From NCBI GenBank assembly GCA_963798655.1, contig CAWCUH010000014.1, positions 1 to 64,000 on the forward strand: a stretch of DNA of 64,000 bases. Reading direction: 5' to 3'. Of this stretch, positions 33,778-44,207 are shown one piece after another. The first letter of the stretch is position 1. The number at the start of each line of letters is the position of its first letter. The DNA is from CAVSMC01 sp963798655. GTDB taxonomy: Bacteria; Pseudomonadota; Gammaproteobacteria; Burkholderiales; Casimicrobiaceae. Both the position numbers and the translations under genes were made by a program. The notes beneath the pieces were generated by a model. The model worked only from the letters and a program-made list of their open reading frames with translations, was not told where the DNA came from and did no database searches.

Positions 33778-36462
33778 ATGAAAGCGTCGCTCGCGCCGCG
33801 GATCGCCGCGGCGATCGATGACGGTGCCACCATCGTCACGCCGAACAATCGGCTTGCGCGCCGGCTCATCGCAATGCACGACGACGCCCGGCGCGCCGAC
33901 GGGCGGCGCACGTGGCCGGCGGCGCCGATCGTGCCGTGGCATCCGTGGCTCGCGCAACTGTGGGCCGGGCACGCCGAGTGCGCCGTCGATGCGCTCACGC
34001 TGTTCTCCGACGCGCAGTCGTCGCATCTGTGGCGACAGAGCGTCGCCGCCGACACGGCGTCGAGCGCGCCGCTCGTCGACGCACACGGCGCGGCGGCGCT
34101 CGCGCAACAGGCGTGGACGATCGTGCATGCACACGGCGCCGGCGGCGAAAGCTGGCGCGGCTTCGAGTCGCAGGGCGACGACGAAGCGGCGTTCGTTCGC
34201 TGGGCCGACCACTATGCGTCGATGCTCGCGCGGCTCGGTGCCGACGACTGCGCGCGCATCGCCGATCGCCTGTCGCGCGCGGCGTCGCTCGACGTCGGCG
34301 GGCGTACGTTCGTGCTGGCCGGCTTCGTCGAGCTCGATGCGCAGCAGCGCAGGCTCGTCGATGCGCTTGCCGCCGCCGGCGCGCGGGTCGAGCAAGCCGA
34401 GGCGCTCCTGCCTGCTGCGGCGCGCACCGTGCGCGTCGCCGCGCGCTCGGCGCGCGACGAGCTCGTCGCCGCCCTCGAATGGGCGCGCGCGAAAGCGGCC
34501 GCCGATCCGCAGGCGACGATCGGCATCGCGATCGACGATCTCGCGGCGCGTCGCGACGAGGTGATCGCGCTTGCCGACGATGTGCTCTGTCCGCGGCTGC
34601 AGTGGCCGGGATACGAACTGATCGCGCGCCCCTACAACGTGTCCTTCGGCGTCGCGCTCGCCGACGTGCCGCTCGTGTCGACGGCGCTCGAGCTCATCGC
34701 GATCGCGCACGCGCCGGTCGCGATCGACCGGGCGGCGATGCTCGCCCGTTCGCCGTATCTCGCTGGCGCGTCCGCGCTCTGGGGACAGCGTGCGGCGATC
34801 GAGCGGCGATGGTTGGACGACGGCCGCCGTGCGATCGACCGCGCCGGTCTTGCAGGCGCCTTGTCGCGCGATCCGGCGCTCGGATCGCGCTGGTCCGCCG
34901 CGCGCCTGCGGCCCATGCCGACACGCCGCGCATTGCCGCGCGCGTTCGCAGACGCATGGCGCGCGTGGCTCGCCGACGCCGGCTGGCCGGGCGATCGGCC
35001 GCTCGCAAGCGCCGAATTCCAGGCGCGCGAAGCATTCGACAGGCTCGTCGCCGCATTCGTGTCGCTCGCTGCAGTGAGCGCCGAGATCGCGCCTGCGCAG
35101 GCGGTCGATGCGCTGCGCGCGCTCGCCGCGCAGACGCTGTTCCAGCCGCAGTCGCCGCGCGCGCCGATCGAGATCGTCGGCCTCCTCGAAGCGGCCGGTC
35201 TGCCGCTCGACGCGCTGTGGATCGTCGGCCTGTCATCGCAGCGCTGGCCGCACGCGCCGCGTCCGCATCCGCTGCTGCCGATCGCGTGGCAGCGCGAGCG
35301 CGACGTCGCGCATGCCACCGCGCAGCGCGAGCTCGCCTACGCGAAGGCGCTGACCGGTCAGCTTGCGCGCGGCGCGCCCGAGGTCGTCGCAAGCCACGCG
35401 CGCGTCGTCGACGACCACGAATGCATTGCCTCGGCGCTGATCGCCGACTGGAACGACGGCGGCGTCATCGAGCCGGGCCGGCGATCGATGCGCGCGCAGT
35501 ACGACGCGCGGCCCGCGCTCGAGCGCATCGGCGTCGATCGCGCGCCGCCGCTGCGCACCGACGAGCCCGTGCGCGGCGGCGCGAACGTGATCGAGGCGCA
35601 GAGCGAATGCCCGTTTCGCGCCGTCGCGAAGCACCGACTGCGCGCGCAGCCGTGGGAGGCGTCGCCCCCGGGCCTCGTCGCATGGGAGCGCGGCCGCCTC
35701 GTGCATCTCGCGCTCGCCGCGTTCTGGCGAGATCTGCGCACGCATTCGGCGCTCGTTGCACTGGGCGCCGACGAGCTCGACGGGAGAATTGCGCGTGCCG
35801 TCGACGAGGCGATGGCCGCCATCGAGCCGGCGCGCTCACGCGAGCTGCCGCCGATCGTCGTCGCGACGGAGCCGGCGCGACTCGCGCAACTTTTGCGCGA
35901 GTGGATCGACGCGTGCGAGCGGCCACGGCCGGCGTTCACCGTGCATGCCGTCGAAAGCAAGACCGACGTCGCGCTCGGCGGCATCACGCTCGCGCTTCGA
36001 CTCGACCGCGTCGACACGCTCGACGACGGCGGCGCGGCGATCATCGATTACAAGAGCGGCGAGATCGTGCAGCTTCGCCGCTGGTTCGAGCCGCGGCCGA
36101 GCGCAACGCAACTCGCGCTCTATGCGCTCGCGTGGCGCGCGGCGGAGCGCGAAACGCCGCTTCGTGCGGTCGCGTTTGCCGCGGTCGTCCCCGGTGGCGT
36201 CTCAACCCGGGGCATCGCCGCCGATGATGCCGCGTGGCCCGGTCTCGCTGTCGCCGACTCGCTGCCGGCCGGTGCGCCGCGCGGATGGCCGGCGCTTGCC
36301 GCGTGGTGGCACGAGCGGATGAGCGCGCTCGCCCGCGACTTCGCATCGGGCGAGGCGGCCGTCGATCCGCGCGAGCTCGACGTCTGCAAGCGCTGCGGCC
36401 TGCAGTCGCTGTGCCGCATCGACATCGAGATGCCGGCGAACGACGCGAGCGGCGATGGCTGA
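33778..36462 (+). CDS. AddB-like PD-(D/E)XK nuclease, probable recombination/repair subunit
   Basis: 894 residues. The N-terminal part resembles an inactivated UvrD-like fold (TIVTPNNRLARRLIAMHD instead of a Walker A). The C-terminal part is a RecB-type nuclease with LALRLDRVDTL and IIDYKSGE (catalytic Asp and Lys near 757-759). Cysteines in SECPFRA and CKRCGLQSLCR fit the AddB Fe-S staple. In betaproteobacteria this family is usually called probable DNA repair protein and is paired with a UvrD/AddA-like helicase, as here with an eight-base overlap. The start at 33778 precedes the conserved region. Confidence 0.88.
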   Translation: MKASLAPRIAAAIDDGATIVTPNNRLARRLIAMHDDARRADGRRTWPAAPIVPWHPWLAQLWAGHAECAVDALTLFSDAQSSHLWRQSVAADTASSAPLVDAHGAAALAQQAWTIVHAHGAGGESWRGFESQGDDEAAFVRWADHYASMLARLGADDCARIADRLSRAASLDVGGRTFVLAGFVELDAQQRRLVDALAAAGARVEQAEALLPAAARTVRVAARSARDELVAALEWARAKAAADPQATIGIAIDDLAARRDEVIALADDVLCPRLQWPGYELIARPYNVSFGVALADVPLVSTALELIAIAHAPVAIDRAAMLARSPYLAGASALWGQRAAIERRWLDDGRRAIDRAGLAGALSRDPALGSRWSAARLRPMPTRRALPRAFADAWRAWLADAGWPGDRPLASAEFQAREAFDRLVAAFVSLAAVSAEIAPAQAVDALRALAAQTLFQPQSPRAPIEIVGLLEAAGLPLDALWIVGLSSQRWPHAPRPHPLLPIAWQRERDVAHATAQRELAYAKALTGQLARGAPEVVASHARVVDDHECIASALIADWNDGGVIEPGRRSMRAQYDARPALERIGVDRAPPLRTDEPVRGGANVIEAQSECPFRAVAKHRLRAQPWEASPPGLVAWERGRLVHLALAAFWRDLRTHSALVALGADELDGRIARAVDEAMAAIEPARSRELPPIVVATEPARLAQLLREWIDACERPRPAFTVHAVESKTDVALGGITLALRLDRVDTLDDGGAAIIDYKSGEIVQLRRWFEPRPSATQLALYALAWRAAERETPLRAVAFAAVVPGGVSTRGIAADDAAWPGLAVADSLPAGAPRGWPALAAWWHERMSALARDFASGEAAVDPRELDVCKRCGLQSLCRIDIEMPANDASGDG

Positions 36463-39400
36463 GCGGGATGCCGAGCTGCTCGCGACCGACGCCGCCACCC
36501 GCAAGCGCGCGCTCGACGTCGCTGCGTCGTTCCTGGTGCAGGCGCCGGCCGGCTCCGGCAAGACGGGCTTGCTGATCCAGCGCTTCCTGGCGTTGCTCGC
36601 GCACGTCGATCGTCCGGAGCGCATCGTCGCAATGACGTTCACGCGCAAGGCCGCCGGCGAGATGCGCCAGCGGATCGTCGAAGCGCTCGCCGATGCGGCG
36701 ACGCAGGCGCCGCTGCCCGAACAGGCGCACGACCGACGCACGCGCGAGCTCGCTTGCGCGGCGCTCGCGAACGACGTGCGCCGCGGCTGGCAGCTGATCG
36801 CGCATCCGTCGCGGCTCGCGATCGACACGATCGACGCGATCGCTACCGCGTTCGCGCGGCAGGCGCCGGTCACCAGCGGATTCGGCGCGCTGCCGATGTA
36901 CGTCGACGACGCGACCGAGCTCTATGTCGACGCGGCGCGCACGGCGCTGTCGCAGGCCGCGGTGGGTGACGCGTCGTGGCGCGCGCTCGTCCTGCACGAC
37001 GACAACCGCGCGGATTCGATCGTCGCATTGCTCGCCGAGCTCCTTGCGAAGCGCGACCAGTGGTTGCCGGAGCTCATCGGCGTCGACGGCGCCGCGCTGC
37101 GCTCGGCACTGGACAAGGCGCTCGCGAGCGAAATCGACGACGAGCTCGCTCGCGCGGCGAGCATGCTTGCGCCGCATGCACGCGAGCTTTCGCGTTCGCT
37201 TCGCCACGCCGCCCGTCACTTCGACGGCGACGAGGCCGCTGCGCTCGCGCGCTGCGCCGACGCTCACGGAATTCCGCCGCCGAGCGCAGCGCGCATAGGC
37301 GACTGGATCGTGCTCGCCGATTGGCTGCTGCTGAAGAACAGCGCTCGCATCCGCCAGCAGGTCACGAAGCGGCAGGGCTTTCCGGCTGCCAACGGCAACG
37401 CGGCCGCGCGCGACGCGAAGGATGCCATCGAGTCGCTGCTGCGCAGGCTCGACGCCGATCCGTCGATCGCCGTCGCGCTCGACACCGTGCGCAACCTGCC
37501 TCCGCCGCACGTGAGCGACGCGTCGTGGGCTGCGGTCGAGGCGTTCGTCGTCGTGCTACCCCGGGTCGCGGCACAGTTCTCGCTCACCTGCGCGGCGCAC
37601 GGTCGCATCGATTTCATCGAAGGCGCCTTTGCGGCGCTGCGCGCGCTCGGCGATCCGCAATCGCCGTCGGACCTGCTGTTGCGCGTCGACGGCCGGATCG
37701 CGCATCTGCTCGTCGACGAGTTCCAGGACACCTCACTCACGCAGCTCGCGCTGATCAAGCGGCTCACCGCCGGTTGGACGTCCGGCGACGGCCGGACGCT
37801 GTTCGCCGTCGGCGATCCGATGCAGTCGATCTATCGGTTCCGTGCCGCTGAAGTGCGGCTCTTCGTCGAAGCGCAGCAGCGCGGACGCATTGCCGACGTG
37901 CCGGTGGAATGCCTGACGCTGCGCCGCAACTTCCGCAGTCAGGCAGTCCTCGTCGACTGGGTGAACTGCGCGTTTCCGATAATCCTCGGAATGCGAAGCG
38001 ATCCGCTGCGAAGCATCGTCGCCTTCTCGCAGGCGAGCGCGACGCAGCCCGCGCTCGCGGGCGACGGCGTCACGTTCGACGCGCTGTTGAGCGCTGACGA
38101 CGAAGCGCGCGCGGTCGCGTCGCGAGCGCGGGCCGCGCTCGACGCCGGCGATGCGAGCGTCGCGATCCTCGTTCGCACGCGCCGCCACGCGGAGCCGCTG
38201 CTGCCGGCGCTGCGCGACGCGGGCGTCGCGTTCACCGCGGTCGAGCTCGATGCGTTCGGCGATGCGCCGGTCATTCGCGACCTGACCTCGCTCACGCACG
38301 CGCTGTTGCAGCCGGCGGACCGGCTTGCGTGGCTCGCGGTGCTGCGTGCGCCGTGGTGCGGGCTCGCGCTCGCCGACCTCGTCGCACTGTGCAACGCGTC
38401 GCCGTCGCGGCAAGCACTGATCTTCGCGCTTGCATCGCCGTCGACGGTCGCCGGCTTGTCCGACGACGCCCGCGCGCGACTCGCGCGAGCGGCGCAGGCG
38501 TTGATGCCGGTGCTCGGCTCGCGTGGACGCGCGACGTTGAGCGCGCGCGTTCGCGCCGCATGGCTCGCGCTCGGCGGTCCGGCGTGCGCGTGCGACGCGT
38601 CGGATCTCGACGCCGCCGAACGCTTCTTCATGCTGATCGCCGAGCACGAGCACGCGGGCGACATCGGCGACTGGGATGCGTTCACCGGGGCGCTGTCGCG
38701 TCTGCGCGAAGGCGACGCGCCGCCCGACGTGCGCGTGCGCGTGATGACGCTGCACAAGGCCAAGGGACTGCAGTTCGACACCGTCATCATGCCGGCGCTC
38801 GCACGCGGCGGCGGCAAGTCCGCCGCTCAGCTTCTGCGCTGGCGGCGGCGCGAGCATGGCCTGCTGATCGCACCCGGCAAGGCGCGAGGCGGTGCGACGG
38901 ATCCGATCTGCAGCTATCTCGCCCGTCTCGCGGCGGACGAGGAAGCGGCTGAGCTGGGGCGGCTGCTCTACGTCGGTTGCACGCGCGCGCGGCGTCGCCT
39001 GCATCTGAGCGCGTCGATGCGGCCCGCGCCGGACGACGACGGCGACCCGTGCTGGCCGACGCCGCCGTCGGGCTCGGCGCTCGCCCGGCTGTGGCCGATC
39101 GTCGGTGACGCGGCCGCGCCGCCGGCGCGGGCGACGGAAGCAGCGCAAGCGGGTGGTGCAACCGCGCTTGCGCGCATTCCGCTCGCGTGGCGTCCGCCGT
39201 TGCCGGACGCGATCCTTGACACGCCGCGGCAAGCGGACGCCGTCGATGACGCGCCGCCGTTCGATTGGGCACGCGAAACGGCGCGCCACGTCGGTGTCGT
39301 CGTGCATCGCGTGCTCGCGCGGATCGCGCGCGAGGGCATCGCGACGTGGAGCGGCGCACGCATCGACGCGATCGCGCCGTCGCTTGCGCGGGCGCTCGCA

Positions 39401-39805
39401 ACCGAAGGCGTCGGCGTGCAGGACCTCGGCGCTGCGCTTGCACAGGCGCGTGAAACGCTGCACGCGGTGCTCGACGATCCCCGGGGCCGCTGGCTGTTCG
39501 ATCCGCAGCATGCCGACGCGCGAAGCGAATGGGAACTGGCCGGGGTGGACGGCGATGCGATCGTGCATCGGACGCTCGACCGGACGTTCGTTGCCGACGG
39601 CGTGCGCTGGATCGTCGACTTCAAGACCGGACACCACGAGGGCGGCGACGTCGAGGCGTTTCTCGATCGCGAGCGCGACCGCTACGCGCCGGCGCTGGAA
39701 ACCTACGCGCGACTCGTATCCGCGCTCGATCCGCGGCCGATCCGGCTCGCGCTCTACCACCCGCGCGTGCGCGGCTGGCGCGAGTGGGCGTTTTGGGCCC
39801 TATAA
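36455..39805 (+). CDS. AddA-like UvrD/Rep helicase-nuclease
   Basis: 1116 residues. The superfamily-1A helicase motifs are clear: QAPAGSGKTGLL (Walker A, about 30-40), MTFTRKAAGEMRQRI, LLVDEFQDTSLTQL (Walker B), FAVGDPMQSIYRFR, and VRVMTLHKAKGLQFDTV near the C-terminal part of the motor. A RecB-type nuclease domain ends the protein (WIVDFKTGHHEG). With the overlapping AddB-like protein it should process double-strand breaks for recombination. A palindromic repeat begins right after the stop. Confidence 0.92.
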   Translation: MAERDAELLATDAATRKRALDVAASFLVQAPAGSGKTGLLIQRFLALLAHVDRPERIVAMTFTRKAAGEMRQRIVEALADAATQAPLPEQAHDRRTRELACAALANDVRRGWQLIAHPSRLAIDTIDAIATAFARQAPVTSGFGALPMYVDDATELYVDAARTALSQAAVGDASWRALVLHDDNRADSIVALLAELLAKRDQWLPELIGVDGAALRSALDKALASEIDDELARAASMLAPHARELSRSLRHAARHFDGDEAAALARCADAHGIPPPSAARIGDWIVLADWLLLKNSARIRQQVTKRQGFPAANGNAAARDAKDAIESLLRRLDADPSIAVALDTVRNLPPPHVSDASWAAVEAFVVVLPRVAAQFSLTCAAHGRIDFIEGAFAALRALGDPQSPSDLLLRVDGRIAHLLVDEFQDTSLTQLALIKRLTAGWTSGDGRTLFAVGDPMQSIYRFRAAEVRLFVEAQQRGRIADVPVECLTLRRNFRSQAVLVDWVNCAFPIILGMRSDPLRSIVAFSQASATQPALAGDGVTFDALLSADDEARAVASRARAALDAGDASVAILVRTRRHAEPLLPALRDAGVAFTAVELDAFGDAPVIRDLTSLTHALLQPADRLAWLAVLRAPWCGLALADLVALCNASPSRQALIFALASPSTVAGLSDDARARLARAAQALMPVLGSRGRATLSARVRAAWLALGGPACACDASDLDAAERFFMLIAEHEHAGDIGDWDAFTGALSRLREGDAPPDVRVRVMTLHKAKGLQFDTVIMPALARGGGKSAAQLLRWRRREHGLLIAPGKARGGATDPICSYLARLAADEEAAELGRLLYVGCTRARRRLHLSASMRPAPDDDGDPCWPTPPSGSALARLWPIVGDAAAPPARATEAAQAGGATALARIPLAWRPPLPDAILDTPRQADAVDDAPPFDWARETARHVGVVVHRVLARIAREGIATWSGARIDAIAPSLARALATEGVGVQDLGAALAQARETLHAVLDDPRGRWLFDPQHADARSEWELAGVDGDAIVHRTLDRTFVADGVRWIVDFKTGHHEGGDVEAFLDRERDRYAPALETYARLVSALDPRPIRLALYHPRVRGWREWAFWAL

Positions 39806-39806
39806 C

Positions 39807-39850
39807 GCACTCTGACCCTCGTTGCGGCGGCGATTCCACTCTGACCCCCC
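39807..39850. repeat. GAGGGTCAGAGTGC repeat, copy C (two half elements)
   Basis: GCACTCTGACCCTCG (39807-39821) starts one base after the stop of the AddA-like gene and is followed by a second, decayed copy CCACTCTGACCCC (about 39837-39849). The two are in the same orientation, so no hairpin forms. The second copy overlaps the predicted -35 box of the ribF promoter. Confidence 0.8.
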
Positions 39851-39869
39851 GCAGTAAATGCGCTAAAAT
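39841..39869 (+). promoter_or_regulatory. Putative ribF promoter
   Basis: CTGACC (39841-39846, four of six to TTGACA) and TAAAAT (39864-39869, five of six to TATAAT) are 17 bases apart, 28 bases ahead of the ribF start. The -35 hexamer lies inside the repeat sequence. Confidence 0.5.
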
Positions 39870-39896
39870 CAATGGTTTTGTAGCGGATCACGGCTC

Positions 39897-40823
39897 GTGC
39901 GCATCTACCGCAGCCTGCCGCCGGCGGCCGACGTACCCGTCGCGCTGACGATAGGCAACTTCGACGGCCTCCATCGCGGCCACCAGGCGATGATCGCGCG
40001 CCTCGCCGAGGCGGCCGGCGATCTGTCGTTGCCCGCCGCGGTGATGACGTTCGACCCGCATCCGCGCGAGTTCTTCGCGAAGGACGCAGCGCCGCCGCGG
40101 CTCTCGACGCTGCGCGACAAGCTCGAGCGCTTCGCTGCGCACAACGTCGAGCGCGTCTACGTCGCGCGCTTCAACGCGGCGTTCGCGTCGCTTTCGCCGG
40201 AAGCATTCATCGACCACGTGCTGCGCGGGCGGCTCGGCGTGCGCTGGGTGCTCGTGGGCGAGGATTTCCGCTTCGGCAAGGGCCGCGCGGGCGATCTCGC
40301 CACACTGCGACGCGCAGCGCGCGACTTCTCGGTCGAGGCGATGAACACGATCGCCGTCGACGGTGCGCGCGCATCGTCGACGGCGGTGCGCACCGCGCTC
40401 GGCGGCGGCGACTTCGCGAGAGTGCACGCGCTGCTCGCGCGGCCGTACACGATCTCCGGCCACGTCGGCCACGGCGCGAAGCTCGGGCGCAGCCTCGGCT
40501 TCCCGACGGCGAACCTCGCGCTTCGGCACAAGCCGCCGGTGTCGGGCGTCTTCGCCGTCCGCGTGCACGGGCTCGCTCCCGCGCCGCTCGCTGCGGTGGC
40601 GAGCGTCGGCCGCCGCCCGACGGTCGCTGCCGACGCGCCGGTGCTGCTCGAGGCGCACATCTTCGAGTTCGACCAGCCGATCTACGGACGGCGGATCGAC
40701 GTCGAATTCGTGCACAAGCTGCGCGACGAGGAGCGCTTTCCCGACGTCGACACCCTGAAGAGGAGGATCGCCGCCGACGTCGCCGACGCGCAGCGTTTCT
40801 TCGCCGAGCGCAAGGCCGCTTGA
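39897..40823 (+). CDS. ribF: Bifunctional riboflavin kinase/FAD synthetase
   Basis: A 308-residue enzyme making FMN and FAD. The N-terminal adenylyltransferase domain has IGNFDGLHRGHQ, the HxGH-type nucleotide site, and TFDPHPREFF; the C-terminal kinase domain has SGHVGHGAKLGRSLGFPTAN and the ligand-binding VLLEAHIFEFD. The start is GTG. It leads the ribF-ileS-lspA-ispH run typical of proteobacteria, probably from the promoter at 39841. Confidence 0.95.
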   Translation: MRIYRSLPPAADVPVALTIGNFDGLHRGHQAMIARLAEAAGDLSLPAAVMTFDPHPREFFAKDAAPPRLSTLRDKLERFAAHNVERVYVARFNAAFASLSPEAFIDHVLRGRLGVRWVLVGEDFRFGKGRAGDLATLRRAARDFSVEAMNTIAVDGARASSTAVRTALGGGDFARVHALLARPYTISGHVGHGAKLGRSLGFPTANLALRHKPPVSGVFAVRVHGLAPAPLAAVASVGRRPTVAADAPVLLEAHIFEFDQPIYGRRIDVEFVHKLRDEERFPDVDTLKRRIAADVADAQRFFAERKAA

Positions 40824-40854
40824 AACGCGCTGCCCGTCCACCGATCTCATCAAG

Positions 40855-43704
40855 ATGCCCGACGATCCGAAGACCGATTACAAGACAACGCTGAACCTTC
40901 CCGACACGCCGTTCCCGATGCGCGGCGATCTCGCGAAGCGCGAGCCGGGCTGGGTGGCCGAGTGGCAGCAGCGCGGCGTCTACCAGGCGATCCGCAAGGC
41001 GTGCGCGGGCCGCCCGCGCTTCGTGCTGCACGACGGGCCGCCGTATGCGAACGCGAGCATCCACATCGGCACGGCGTTGAACAAGATCCTGAAGGACATC
41101 GTCGTGAAAAGCCGCACCGTCGGCGGCTACGACGCGCCCTACGTGCCGGGCTGGGACTGCCACGGCATGCCGATCGAGGTGCAGATCGAGAAGACGTACG
41201 GCAAGCATCTGCCGGTCGGTGAGACGCTGAAGCTCTGCCGCGAATACGCGGCGTCGCAGGTCGAGCTGCAGAAGGGCGAGTTCATGCGACTCGGCGTGCT
41301 CGGCGACTGGGACCATCCGTACCTGACGATGGCCTTCAAGAGCGAGGCCGACGAGATCCGCACGCTCGGTCGCATCCTCGACAAAGGCTTCATCTATCGC
41401 GGGCTGAAGCCGGTCAACTGGTGCTTCGATTGCGGCAGCGCGCTGGCCGAGGCCGAGGTCGAGTACGAGGATCGCGTCGACGCGGCGATCGACGTCGCGT
41501 TCGCGCTCGACGTCGCCGATGCCGATCGCCTGGCGCAGGCGTTCGGACTCGCGGCGTTGCCTCCCGGTCCGGTGTTCGCGGTGATCTGGACGACGACGCC
41601 GTGGACGATCCCGGCGAACCAGGCGCTGAACGCGCATCCGGATTTCACCTACGCGCTGGTGTCGACGCCGCGCGGCCATCTGCTGCTCGCCGAGGATCTC
41701 GCCCACGCGTGCCTCGCGCGCTACAACGTGCACGGCGAGATCGTCGCGACCGCGAAGGGCGCGACGCTGGAAGGAATCCGTTTCCGCCATCCGTTCTACG
41801 ACCGTCCTTCGCCGGTCTACCTCGGCGACTACGTGACGCTCGACGCCGGCACCGGCATCGTGCACAGCGCGCCGGCGTACGGCGTGGAGGACTTCGTGTC
41901 GTGCCGCCGCTACGGCATGAAGGACGAGGAGATCGCGACGCCGGTGCAGGGCGACGGCCGCTTCGCCGAGAGCCTGCCGTTCTTCGGCGGCATGAAGATC
42001 TGGGACGCGAACGCGAAGATCGTCGCCAAGCTCGACGAGGTCGGCGCGCTGCTGCACAACGAGCGCCACACGCACAGCTACATGCACTGCTGGCGGCACA
42101 AGACGCCGATCATCTACCGCGCGACGACGCAGTGGTTCGCCGGCATGGACGACGTGCCCGGCTGGCACGGCCACAAGCCCGCGCGCACGCTGCGCGAATT
42201 GGCGCTCGAAGGCATCGAGACGACCGAGTTCTTCCCGCCGTGGGGAAAGGCGCGCCTGTACAACATGATCGCGCACCGGCCCGACTGGACGCTGTCGCGT
42301 CAGCGCCAGTGGGGCGTGCCGATGCCGTTCTTCGTGCACAAGGAAACGGGCGCGCTGCACCCGCGCACGCTCGACATCGTCGAGGCGGTGGCGAAGCGCG
42401 TCGAGCAGCACGGCATCGAGGCGTGGCAGCACGTGAGCGCCGAGGACATGCTGGGCGCCGACGCCGCGCACTACGACAAGATCAAGGACACGCTCGACGT
42501 CTGGTTCGATTCCGGTTCGACGCACCAGACGGTGCTCGGTGGCCCGGACGGCGCGCGCACGGCCGCGGGCTCGCATGCGCGCGAAACCGGCTTTCCCGCG
42601 AACCTCTACCTCGAGGGCTCCGATCAGCATCGCGGCTGGTTCCACTCGTCGCTGCTGGTGTCGTGCATGCTGAACGGCGTGCCGCCGTATCGCGCGCTGC
42701 TCACACACGGCTTCGCGGTGGACGGCGAAGGCAAGAAGATGTCGAAGTCGAAGGGCAACGTCGTCGCGCCGCAGAAGGTTTCGGGCGCGCTCGGCGCCGA
42801 GATCCTCCGGCTGTGGGTCGCGTCGACCGACTATTCGGGCGACCTGTCGATCTCCGACGAGATCCTGAAGCGCGTCGTCGAAAGCTATCGCAGGCTTCGC
42901 AACACGCTGCGCTTCCTGATGGCGAACACCGCGGATTTCGTGCCCTCGCGCGACGCCGTGCCGCTCGACACGCTGCTCGAGCTCGACCGCTACGCGCTCG
43001 TCGCCGCGCGCGAGCTCGCCGACGCCGTCGTGCGCGACTACGACCGCTACGAGTTCCACCTCGCGATGCAGCGGCTCGCCACGTACTGCTCGGAGCATCT
43101 GGGCGGCTTCTATCTCGACGTGCTGAAGGATCGCCTGTACACGGCCGCGACGGCGAGCCACGCGCGGCGCTCGGCGCAAACGGCGCTCGCGCTGATCCGC
43201 GACGCGCTGTTGAAGCTCGCCGCACCGGTGCTGTCGTTCACCGCCGAGGAAGCGTGGCGCATCCTGTATCCGGACGACGCGTCGATCTTCTGCCGCACGT
43301 GGATCGACGCGCTGCCGGAGTTCGCCGATGCGGCGGCGCTCGAAGCGAAATGGACGCGCATTCTCGCGGTGCGCGCGGCGGTGCTGAAGGAGATCGAGCG
43401 CCTTCGCATCGACGGCAAGGTCGGCTCGTCGCTGCAGGCGGAAGTCGCGATCACGGCGCCGGCCGACGATTACGCGGCGCTCGCGAGCCTCGGCGACGAC
43501 CTGCGCTTCGTGATGATCACGTCCGCGGCCACCGTCGCGCCGGGTGACGCTCTCGCGATCGACGTGCAGCCGAGCCGCTGCGTGAAATGCGATCGCTGCT
43601 GGCACTATCGCGCCGACGTCGGCGTCGACCGCGCGCATCCGACGCTGTGCGCACGCTGCGTCGCGAACCTGTTCGGCGCCGGCGAGCCGCGCGTCTTCGC
43701 GTGA
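40855..43704 (+). CDS. ileS: Isoleucyl-tRNA synthetase
   Basis: 949 residues, normal bacterial length. Class I signatures: PYANASIHIGTALNK (HIGH) and GKKMSKSKGN (KMSKS). The editing domain is present, with VIWTTTPWTIPAN near residues 240-255. The C-terminal zinc finger CVKCDRCWHYR...CARC is intact. It charges tRNA-Ile in the cytoplasm. lspA begins within the last base of its stop, so the two genes are translationally coupled. Confidence 0.97.
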   Translation: MPDDPKTDYKTTLNLPDTPFPMRGDLAKREPGWVAEWQQRGVYQAIRKACAGRPRFVLHDGPPYANASIHIGTALNKILKDIVVKSRTVGGYDAPYVPGWDCHGMPIEVQIEKTYGKHLPVGETLKLCREYAASQVELQKGEFMRLGVLGDWDHPYLTMAFKSEADEIRTLGRILDKGFIYRGLKPVNWCFDCGSALAEAEVEYEDRVDAAIDVAFALDVADADRLAQAFGLAALPPGPVFAVIWTTTPWTIPANQALNAHPDFTYALVSTPRGHLLLAEDLAHACLARYNVHGEIVATAKGATLEGIRFRHPFYDRPSPVYLGDYVTLDAGTGIVHSAPAYGVEDFVSCRRYGMKDEEIATPVQGDGRFAESLPFFGGMKIWDANAKIVAKLDEVGALLHNERHTHSYMHCWRHKTPIIYRATTQWFAGMDDVPGWHGHKPARTLRELALEGIETTEFFPPWGKARLYNMIAHRPDWTLSRQRQWGVPMPFFVHKETGALHPRTLDIVEAVAKRVEQHGIEAWQHVSAEDMLGADAAHYDKIKDTLDVWFDSGSTHQTVLGGPDGARTAAGSHARETGFPANLYLEGSDQHRGWFHSSLLVSCMLNGVPPYRALLTHGFAVDGEGKKMSKSKGNVVAPQKVSGALGAEILRLWVASTDYSGDLSISDEILKRVVESYRRLRNTLRFLMANTADFVPSRDAVPLDTLLELDRYALVAARELADAVVRDYDRYEFHLAMQRLATYCSEHLGGFYLDVLKDRLYTAATASHARRSAQTALALIRDALLKLAAPVLSFTAEEAWRILYPDDASIFCRTWIDALPEFADAAALEAKWTRILAVRAAVLKEIERLRIDGKVGSSLQAEVAITAPADDYAALASLGDDLRFVMITSAATVAPGDALAIDVQPSRCVKCDRCWHYRADVGVDRAHPTLCARCVANLFGAGEPRVFA

Positions 43705-44207
43705 TGCCGGCGAACGCGCCGCGCTGGTGGATCTGGCTCGTCGCGAGCGCGCTCGTCGCCGTTGCCGACCAGATCAGCAAGGCCGCGGTCGTCTCGGCGT
43801 TCCAGCCGGGCGAGCAGCTCGCGCTCACGCCGTTCGCAAGCCTCGTGCTCGCATACAACACCGGTGCGGCATTCAGCTTTCTCGCCGATGCCGCGGGCTG
43901 GCAGCGCTGGCTGTTCACGGCGATCGCGTGCGCGGCGACCGTGCTGATCGTCTGGCTGCTGCGCCGTGGCGGCAGCCGGCTCTATCTGCTCGGCCTCGCG
44001 CTGATCCTCGGCGGCGCGCTCGGCAATCTCTACGACCGGCTCACCATCGGGACGGTCGTCGACTTCCTGCTGCTGCATTACCGCGGCTTCGCATGGCCGG
44101 CGTTCAATGTCGCCGACAGCGCGATCTCCGTCGGTGCGGCGCTGCTGGTCGCCGACAGCTTTCGCCAGCGCCACGGCGAGTCGGCCGTTCCGGCGAAGGG
44201 CTCGTGA
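43704..44207 (+). CDS. lspA: Lipoprotein signal peptidase (signal peptidase II)
   Basis: A 167-residue inner-membrane aspartic protease with four hydrophobic helices. The catalytic aspartates lie in GTVVDFLLLHYRG and FNVADSAI; the NTGAAFSFLA block is also conserved. It removes signal peptides of lipoproteins, of which several are encoded in this window. The start overlaps the ileS stop (TGATG) and its stop overlaps the ispH start in the same way. Confidence 0.95.
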   Translation: MPANAPRWWIWLVASALVAVADQISKAAVVSAFQPGEQLALTPFASLVLAYNTGAAFSFLADAAGWQRWLFTAIACAATVLIVWLLRRGGSRLYLLGLALILGGALGNLYDRLTIGTVVDFLLLHYRGFAWPAFNVADSAISVGAALLVADSFRQRHGESAVPAKGS

